The notes beneath the pieces were generated by a model, which was not told the origin of the DNA, searched no databases, and saw only the letters and a list, made by a program, of their open reading frames with translations. The position numbers and the translations under genes were made by a program. 64,000 bases of DNA from Dama dama (Eukaryota > Chordata > Mammalia > Artiodactyla > Cervidae): NCBI RefSeq assembly GCF_033118175.1, contig NC_083691.1, positions 19,069,001 through 19,133,000 of the forward strand, written 5' to 3'. Position 1 is the first letter of the stretch; each line of letters opens with the position of its first letter. Positions 56,756 through 64,000 of the stretch are shown here, piece by piece.

Positions 56756-58191
56756 AATTACAGTGTGTGTCATTTGTGCTGTGAGGCCCTGCTGAACACT
56801 AGATTGCTTCAGCAGGTACATGTGAGGCAAGTGGGATCAAACCCATTTTTTGAAGTGAAAACATGGAGGGAGAATGCCCAAAGCAGAAAATAGAGGAACC
56901 AAGAATTACTTTCTTTTCCATGCCTATTTGCTAAAACTGCCATCGCCTCTCAAGCAATGTAAACTCCTTCATACCCGGTTCACATCTGACCAGGTAGTAG
57001 TGACTCAGTGTGAGTGTGAGACGTGCAGAGAGGTCTCTTGGTCTGTAGATGGAGGGAGGCCCTGGGGGAGGGAGGGAGGGAATACTTGCATTTTCACGCT
57101 TTGTGCGTTTCAGAAGTTTCTTCTTGTGTCATTTTTGTTCTTTGAGCAAAGGAGCAGAAGAAGGAAACTTCATTTTATAAGTGTGCAGCCCAAGACACGG
57201 AAATTGTGTACCCAGTGTGTGTGGGTCCACGTGGGTCTGGTGTGTAGACCCCCAGGTCACAAGTGTTCTTACTCCCCCACTGATGCAGAGAACTTTCACA
57301 GTGGACGATAGCGGTGTCTTGTTTCTTCTTGAGAGATCGGAGTTGTTGCAGGAATATCCCAGGGGAGAGGCCAGGGGTGGGGTCAGGTGGTGGGGTTGGA
57401 GTGGGGTCAGGTGGAAAGACCAGGGATGGGGTCAGGCGGATGGGGGTTCCGGTCCGTCTTTGCTCTGTGGTTTATTGGCCAAGTGAGGCTTTCTGAGCCT
57501 GAAAGTACTCAGGAATAAGAAGGGGGTTCTGGGCCCCCTGTCAGACAATCCATGAAGCCTGGATGTAGAAGACCCGTTGCGTCGGGCTGGTCACCTGTGT
57601 GCAGAAATGGAGGAGGCTGCAGCTCTTTCTTGGCACTGAGGATTTCTTTCCAAATTTGGTTTCATTAGGCACATTTTGACCCAGACTGAGGTCACCGGGC
57701 ACGTGACGTGAGAGCCTGTGAATGTGTGTGGAAGGGAGCCAGGCGCGTGGGGCGGGGGTGGGGGGTGTGTGTGTGTCATGATTTGGCATTTGGGGAGCTG
57801 CCACGTTGGATTGTCCCAGCTTGCATCTTCTGTAGAGTCTTTCAGGGTCCCTGATGCAGCCACGGTGACCCTGAACTTGGAAGGCTGAGACACACTCGCT
57901 CTCCCAATTCTCTTCCCCCTGGGGCGCTTGGAAAGCATTTGTTAGTTTGGACACGTGGGTGCCAATGGGCTGAAGGGGACCCCCAGCAACGTGGGCAGGA
58001 CTGTGGTTCCAGCAGCCGTGGGTATGGATCACAGCGCCTTTTTCCCTCCATCAGCAAAACGCTTAGGTCTCTGCTTCCTTCCTGTGCTTAAAGAGGACTT
58101 TTCCAGAAAATAGAATTGACGGCAGCTCCCCACCCTTCCCTGTCACTCCCATCCTCTCTCTCCTCTCTGCTCTGTAATCACCTTTTGGAGG

Positions 58192-58273
58192 GAAGTGAGA
58201 ACCTCTCCGAATCAATTGCCTGGGTTTCTAGAGAAGTGAGAACCTCTCCGAATCAATTACCTGGGTTTCAAGA
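58192..58273. repeat. 41-bp tandem duplication
   Basis: Two adjacent copies start gaagtgagaacctctccg at 58192 and 58233 and differ at only a couple of positions (attgcc versus attacc; tttctaga versus tttcaaga). Confidence 0.95.
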
Positions 58274-58311
58274 CAATCGTGACAACGTCGTGCAATTTTC
58301 TGTATTTACAG

Positions 58312-58577
58312 GTGTGGCTGAGTCGTAGGGGGGCGGGGGGCGGTGCCCCCGAGGGGAGGGGGGACAGGACTGGTGGTAGGCTCGCCCTCTCTGTTCCTCC
58401 CAGCCCTCCCCAGAGCGTGGGGCGGCGGCAGAAGCCAGGCTTTATTAAAGATCCTTCAGTCACCGGTGCTGGTGCCACCACTGGTGACGCAGCCTGGGCA
58501 GCCTGGCACAGCGTCCAGGGGTGGGAGGCAGGACGTTGTGGCTGCTTCGGCTCATTTGGGGGTCTTTCTTCCTCCCG
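58312..58577 (+). other. Candidate exon (splice-bounded)
   Basis: A plausible acceptor (ttttctgtatttacag, ending at 58311) and a strong donor (cccg|gtaagt, GT at 58578-58579) enclose 266 bp of GC-rich sequence. One + frame stays open across the whole segment, from 58279 to 58581, though its start codon lies upstream of the acceptor. No protein family is recognised. The splice sites are by-eye matches only. Confidence 0.3.
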
Positions 58578-59019
58578 GTAAGTAAAGGCACAGGCAGGCC
58601 TGGGACAGATGCTGAGGCCCCCCCCGCCCCCCGCCCCCCCCCCACCTTGCTGGCCAGAACTTAGGCTCTCTTATTCTCTGGGGATTACGTTTTCCTCTTC
58701 TTTCTCTCTAAAGACAGGATAAAGGATTGCGGCTTTTTATTAGCATATGTTCTAGGCGATTCGCTGTTATCGGACCTGAAAACAATATGGCCTTGGCTGA
58801 TGGTTCTCAGAGCTAGCTGTAAAGTGAAAACTTAGGCATTTGGGAATTATTTTCAGCGCTGTTGGTGGGAGTAGGGGAGGGGAAGGTGTAGCACATGTAA
58901 GGGATTCCAGGTTCTCTGGACCGGGGACACTCAAGCAGGGTCAAGGTCTCACTGTGTTCCCCCCACTCATAGCTCCTTCCCTCGTGTGTTGTCCTGGGCC
59001 AGTTGCCGGCTCTCTAGCT

Positions 59020-59106
59020 CAACCACATCATCCTTATCCTCACCATCACCATCGCCGTCACCATCACCATCCTGATCACTAGCATCACTATAACAATCAT
59101 CATTAC
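59020..59106. repeat. (CAT)n/(CAC)n trinucleotide tract
   Basis: Impure run of caccat, catcac and cgtcac words. Confidence 0.85.
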
Positions 59107-59334
59107 TCAGTCTCAGCATTGCTTCCCAGCCTTTGGCTGCTGCAGATCCTAGCCTGTTTCTGCTATACTAGCTGTTCTTTGGGGGATGCCCCCTCCTATT
59201 AGGGGGTTAATGAAGAGAGTTACGACAGGATGGTAGGCACAGAGCCCCCGAGTGGGTGGATGATGGAATGTTACTCTGAAAGTGGCCTTGAAGAATAACT
59301 AATCAGGAAGATGCTTAGAAAGATCTCATCTGTG

Positions 59335-60036
59335 ATTATTAATTTTATGTGTCAGATTAAATTTTATTTTTTAATTTTATGTGACAAGGCTAAGAGATGC
59401 CCAGGTAGCTGGTAAAACATTATGTATGGGTATGTCTGTGAGGGTGTCTCTGAAAGAAATTAGCGTTTGATTCAGTAGATGTAGTAAAGAAGATGGTCCT
59501 CAGCAATGTGGGGAGGCATCAGCTAATCCACTGAGGGCTTGAGTAGAACAGAAAGACAGAGGAAGGGAGAATTGGCTCTTTCTCTTGAGCTAGCATGTCT
59601 TGGAGAAGGCAATGGCAACCCACTCCAGTACTCTTGCCTGGAAAATCCCATGGACGGAGGAGCCTGGTAGGCTGCAGTCCATGGGGTCTCGAAGGGTTGG
59701 ACATGACTGAGCGACTTCACTTTCACTTTTCACTTTCATGCATTGGAGAAGGAAATGGCAACCCACTCCAGTGTTCTTGCCTGGAGAATCCCAGGGACGG
59801 AGGAGCCTGGTAGGCTGCCGTCTATGGGGTCACACAGAGTTGGACACAACTGAAGTGACTTAGCGGCAGCATGTCTATCTTCTCCTGTCCTTGGACTTCA
59901 GTGTTGCTGGTTGTTGGGCCTTTGAACTTGAACTGCTGACTTTATTGACTCTCCGACTTGTACATGGCAGAGTCTAGGACTTCTTGGCCTCAAATTGTGT
60001 AAGCCAATTTCTATAATGAATCAATCTACATGTATA
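59335..60036 (+). mobile_element. Old interspersed repeat, probably LTR-like, split by Bov-A2
   Basis: Left: ttaattttatgtgtcagatt, caggtagctggtaaaacatt, tcagtagatgtagtaaagaag. Right: ttggacttcagtgttgctgg and gtgtaagccaatttctataatg. The wording matches a common mammalian repeat that I cannot name with certainty. Confidence 0.45.
59601..59867 (+). mobile_element. Bov-A2 SINE (dimer)
   Basis: Two Bov-A monomers (about 59601-59720 and 59745-59867) joined by the ttcactttcacttttcac linker. A 9-bp duplication, agcatgtct, flanks it at 59592-59600 and 59868-59876. Confidence 0.95.
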
Positions 60037-60039
60037 GAG

Positions 60040-60632
60040 AGTAGTCTCCCCTCATCTGTGGTTTCACTTTCCACAGTTTCAACCATGCTCAACCATGGCC
60101 GAAAAATGTTAAATGGAAAATTCTAGAAAGGCACAATTCCCCAGTTTTGCATTTCATGGTATTCTAAGTGGCATAATGAAATCTCACACTGTCCCACTCT
60201 GTCCCCCTGGGATTCCCTGGCTCAGTGATCCAGGACCAACCAAAGCAGATGACCCTCCTCCTGACACATCATCAGGTCAATAGAGGCCTAATGTAACATC
60301 TCAATGCATATGTCATTCACTGACTTTATCTTGTGTAGGCATTTTATCATTGCATGTCATCACAAGAAGGATGAGTACAGTATAAGATGATATTTTGACA
60401 GAGAAAGAGAGATCCTATTCACATAACTTTTATTCCAGTGAATTGTTATAATTGTTCTATTTTATTATTAGTTATTGTTGTTTATCTCTTACTGTGCCTA
60501 ATTTATAAACTTCATCATAGGGGTATTTGTATAGGAAAAAAATATAGCATATATAAGGTTCAGTACTGACTGCAGTTTTAGGCATCCACTGGGGGTCTTG
60601 GAATGTATCCCTCTCTGATAAGGGGGACTAGT
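60040..60632 (+). mobile_element. TcMar-Tigger/MER2-type DNA transposon fossil
   Basis: Starts agtagtctcccctcatctg and ends gataagggggactag, which are imperfect inverted repeats. Internal words tgtggtttcactttccacag, aatggaaaattctagaaagg, tgatgaaatctcacac-like and tttaggcatccactgggggtc match Tigger consensus text. It is internally deleted and encodes nothing. Confidence 0.82.
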
Positions 60633-60690
60633 GTATGTGTGTGTACACACACAGACATACACACACGTGTGTGTGTGCATGCACAAGATA
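60632..60690. repeat. TG/CA microsatellite with dyad
   Basis: A TG block runs into a CA block and back to TG (gtgtgtacacacac ... acacacgtgtgtgtg), which can fold as an imperfect inverted repeat. Confidence 0.85.
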
Positions 60691-61396
60691 CAAGATGTAT
60701 GCTTATGTGTCTAACCGGAGGGCCCTGGCTGGTTCACCGCTCATTCTTTCAGGCCCAGTGGGGAGCCAGTGTTACCCTTGCCCCTCCTGGAAGGACAGCT
60801 CAGGCTCCCAGGTGTGTTCTCCAGGGCCTTTGCTGATGAGCGTCTCCAGAGCCTGAGCTCACAGATCGAGTACTGAGCTGTCTGCTTCTCCCCAGGCAGT
60901 GGGCCTCTTTGCAGGCCAGACCTGTGGATTTCTTCTCCGTGGTGCCCCCATTCCTGGCACTGAGCCTGGGATACAGTGGATGTCCAGATGTGTGGCTGAA
61001 CCATCATCCTCTTCTTTCAGCTGTAGGGTGGTGGGTGAATTGAATTATTTAAAACTTGGCACCTTGGCTACAGGGCCTCCTTGGCAGGCCTGAATGTGTG
61101 ATTGGGTGGTTCATTGCACCAATGCTGCTTTCCGTGCGGTCTCTCGTGGCAAGTGTTTTATACTTTCATGAAAACTGCAGGACAGTGTTCTGAAAGGCAC
61201 TGTGGCTTCTTGGGCTGGTGGAGAGAAACCACCCCACCCTCCCATCCTGTTATTGTCTGGTTTTCACTTGGTGTGAGCGGTTTTTCCTCTCCAGATCTCA
61301 GTTTCCTCATTTGTCAAAGCAGCTCGGGGCTAGATAGCCTCTAAATTCTCTGCCAACTCTACAAACCAGGAAAAAATGCTTAAAAATGTAAATATG
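60691..61396. other. Unassigned stretch with L2/MIR scrap
   Basis: About 61292-61365 is old repeat text (gatctcagtttcctcatttg, ggctagatagcctctaaattc). No gene is seen. Confidence 0.4.
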
Positions 61397-61568
61397 AAGG
61401 ACTTCCCTGGCAGTCAAGTGGTTAAAACTCTGCACTTCCACTGCAGGGGATATTGTTCGATCTCTGGTCGGGGAACTAAGATCCCACATGTCTCAGGACA
61501 TAAGCCCGACTAGAGAGGCCCACACACTGCAAGGAAGAGTCAGCCCCCTCCAAACAAACAAATAAAAA
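61397..61568 (+). mobile_element. CHR-type SINE
   Basis: Contains gacttccctggcagtcaagtgg, attgttcgatctctggtcgg, ggaactaagatcccacatg and an acaaacaaataaaa tail. Confidence 0.9.
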
Positions 61569-61719
61569 CCTCTCAGGAAACAGATGCAACTGCTATGTGA
61601 GGAGCTGGCATTACCATTCAGAGAGACTGAGAATACTGAAGAACACATTTGTGGAGCAGAAACTAGAAGGAAGGGGCCGGGCAGAAGATATGGGATTAGG
61701 GAGAGGACTTCTGTGTATT

Positions 61720-61754
61720 TCATCCATCCACCCATCCATCCATCCATCCATCCA
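61720..61754. repeat. (ATCC)n microsatellite
   Basis: About eight near-perfect catc/ccat tetranucleotide units. Confidence 0.95.
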
Positions 61755-62469
61755 AGGCATTTTTATAACTTCCTGTGCCCGGGATGGTGCCATGTCTTAA
61801 GGAAACTGAAACGATTAAGAAGACAAGGACTCCTGGTATCGAGGAGGAGCCTGATTTCAGCAGGGTGTTTGCTGTGGGAGCACGGAAGAAGGCTGGTAAT
61901 TGAGCTGAGATCTTAGGCTCTAGATCTGGGCCTTTCTTGGAAACTGTTTACAATTCCTTTAAGAGGACACGCTGGCAAGAAAAGCCAGTTAGAGGATGTA
62001 GATGTTGCCCTCCTGGGTGTAATGGGGCACTTCTATTTTCTTCTGGGAGGTCATGCCACTCCCGATCTAAGAAGCTGGTGAACTGAGCTTCTTGTTTTGA
62101 CTAACTGTGAACCAGAGAGAAGTCAGAAGTAGGGAGCACTGTAGAAGACAAGTGGCTGTATTATTTTCAGATGAGAGTGTATGTACTGATGTAAATTCCT
62201 GACTGGCTTTCACCTCAAATTGGTCTTTTTAATGAGTTACAGAGAATTCTTTGAAATGAATTCTGATAGTGAGCTAGTAGGTGTTTGCTAAAGGGGTTGA
62301 AAACAAGCAATTTAAATGTGTCTCTTAAATAGGGGGCTGGAAAGCAAGATGTAGAACTGTGCAGACAACTTCATTCCCATTATGTTTAGGAGGGAAAAAA
62401 AGATCAGAGAAAATAGAAGGGAAGGAAATGTGCTGAACTGTTAACAGCAGTCGAGTCTGGCAGGATTGT
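61755..62469. other. Unassigned stretch
   Basis: No gene or clear repeat is seen. Confidence 0.35.
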
Positions 62470-62678
62470 GTATGCGTGTGTGCTCAGTCGCTCAGTCATG
62501 TCCAGCTCTTTGCGACCCTATGGACTGTAGCCTGCCAGGTTCTTCTGTCCACGGGACTTCCCAGGCAAGAATACTGGAGGCCATTTCCTCCTTCAGGGCT
62601 TTTCCCGACCCAGGGATCGAACCCGTGTCCCCTGTATTAGCAGGCAGGTTCTTTACCACTGAGCCACCTGGGAAGCTC
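62470..62678 (-). mobile_element. Bov-tA SINE
   Basis: Reverse complement: gctcagtcgctcagtcatgtcc, gggacttcccaggcaagaatac, cagggatcgaacccgtgtcc, actgagccacctgggaagc. Confidence 0.93.
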
Positions 62679-64000
62679 CATGGGATCATGAATTTCTCTT
62701 TTCTTTTTTTCTTGTGTTGCTCTACATTCTAAATTTTACCCCAAGGGCCTATATTTGTTTTGCAATTGGGAAAAAAAAAGGTATTAAAAAGGAGACTCAT
62801 TCCTCTGATAACCTTGTTTATCCTCTTAATTTACTTAGCAAATTTTCTTTTTATAGTCAGACTGGCTGGAACCCATAAATTCCATACTTGTGATGATTTG
62901 AATTAATGGAAATTTATCATACTACATTATTAGGATTTGTTAATCTCATCTAAATTCAATACTGAGTAACTCTATTAACTTGGATATGAAAAAATCGTTC
63001 CAAGTCTCCCAAGGAATTCACCGTTTCAACATGGCAGGGGTAGAGTTTGTATATGGTCTAGCAGGTGCTGCTTGTATCTGCGAGTTCACTTTGTGTCTTG
63101 ACCTGGACGGAGGCTTTGAGCGTCCTGCTGTGTTGACACTGGGTGTTTTAATGAGGTGGTTTGATGTTCTCGAACCTACCTGTCCCTGCTTTTCCTTCTC
63201 TGTTCTCATCACCGAGTGTTCATGAAGTGGCCTTCTTCCAGGAATAATCATCTTTACTGTTTGTCTCTCAGGCTGATGTTTTTCAGCTCCTGTTTTTGAA
63301 AATAACTCTTTTGGTACCCCATCCCAGCTCTTCCTTCCTGACTCCCCCAGAGTGGAACTGCTGGTCTTCAACTGTGAAATAAAGGACTCCGAGGGATGGT
63401 CCTTCCCCCTGTCTCCTGCCTTTGCTGCTCCAGCCTTGGACTTGGGTTGATGTTGGATTGACTTGACCTTGGGCTCACATTGGATTGACTGTCTTTATTT
63501 ATGGGCTGGTGAGCAGGGCCATCTCGGTACTTCTTAGGGCCATGCCTGACTTTCAGTGGCATCCCTCCAAAAGGCTTCTTAGGCTGTTATTCCCATCATT
63601 TTTCAGGGGTTTAATCTGTCTGAGTCCAGGATATTGAGTCAGCAGTGGAAAGTTATGAAGGCGAAGCTAGCCATCAGAGAAATTGGCTAATATGAAAGAT
63701 TAATTTCAGAGTGAATGAAGGGAAGGGATGCTTGGGGGCTGGGCTGTCTCTCTAGGCAAATAGTATTGCTATAAAATGTGAGAAATCAGAGGCTGCCTCT
63801 GCTACTCGCTTAGTGCCGGTTTATAGTTTCTTGGATAATCTAGTGTCCATATTTATGATCTTGAGAAAAAATATAATTGTCAGCAAAATTACATGCACAT
63901 CTGGTTAATTATTTCAGGATGCTCACCATGAGGAAATCATATTTTTAAAAAATTAGTCTGGCTCCTGTGTTCAGAAATTGTTATTTTTGAAAGCCAGTTG
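62679..64000. other. Unassigned AT-rich stretch; odd minus-strand open region
   Basis: No named repeat is seen. The minus strand at 63018-63562 is unusually open (two adjoining frames of 64 and 117 codons) and is listed separately. Confidence 0.35.
63018..63562 (-). pseudogene. Possible decayed coding fragment, unidentified
   Basis: On the minus strand a frame opens at 63562 (MPLKVRHGPKKYRDG...) and closes at 63368. A second frame begins within 4 bp at 63371 and closes at 63018 (...RPYTNSTPAMLKR). Together they give about 180 residues rich in Ser, Arg, Pro, Lys and Gln, like a disordered protein region with a single frame change. Upstream of 63562 the first frame hits stops within about 20 codons. 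I recognise no family, and chance openness of an A-rich strand is a real alternative. Confidence 0.2.

Larger units (their letters stand above)
56756..59318. other. Presumed intron with candidate exon
   Basis: Largely repeat-poor. It holds a 41-bp tandem duplication (58192-58273), a candidate exon (58312-58577), a C-rich run (58619-58644) and a CAT/CAC-rich microsatellite (59020-59106). Confidence 0.4.

Overview
This is vertebrate nuclear DNA, almost certainly from a ruminant (cattle, sheep, goat or a close relative). The evidence is the repeat content. There are more than twenty copies of the tRNA-Glu-headed SINE Bov-tA, two dimeric Bov-A2 elements, several 5'-truncated BovB (RTE) LINE tails and many CHR-type cetartiodactyl SINEs. 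Older layers hold L1, MaLR/MLT1 LTRs, an hAT-Charlie fossil, a Tigger fossil and MIR/L2 scraps. Nothing bacterial, phage or CRISPR-like is present, and I found no intact, convincing protein-coding gene.

Layout. From 1 to about 49.2 kb the window reads as intergenic or deep intronic DNA. Unique GC-rich stretches alternate with dense, often nested retroposons. Clear nests lie at 13.5-15.7 kb (LTR, L1, two SINEs), 17.35-18.0 kb (hAT plus CHR SINE), 24.3-24.9 kb (CHR SINE split by two Bov-tA), 30.6-31.0 kb, 35.3-36.8 kb and 41.2-43.1 kb (L1 with three SINEs). The only recognisable gene-derived sequence is a full-length processed retrocopy of RPS24 at 35892-36447, killed by a premature stop. It landed inside an old L1 3' end.

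From about 49.26 to 51.4 kb there is a strong CpG island with GC boxes, a plausible 5'-UTR first exon on the + strand and a good splice donor at 50096. This is the best candidate for a real promoter; I cannot name its gene. From 51.4 kb to the end the DNA is poorer in SINEs and would fit the first intron of that gene. A second splice-bounded, GC-rich segment at 58312-58577 could be an internal or alternative exon. Near the right end, a minus-strand stretch at 63018-63562 is unusually open in two adjoining frames and may be a decayed coding fragment.

Most open frames in the window are chance frames in GC-rich or repeat DNA. Repeat names come from recognising consensus-like text by eye; boundaries are good to about 5-20 bp unless a target-site duplication is given. 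I see no sign of an undescribed molecular system. The most useful leads are the orphan CpG-island promoter, the candidate exon at 58.3 kb and several young SINE insertions with intact target-site duplications.
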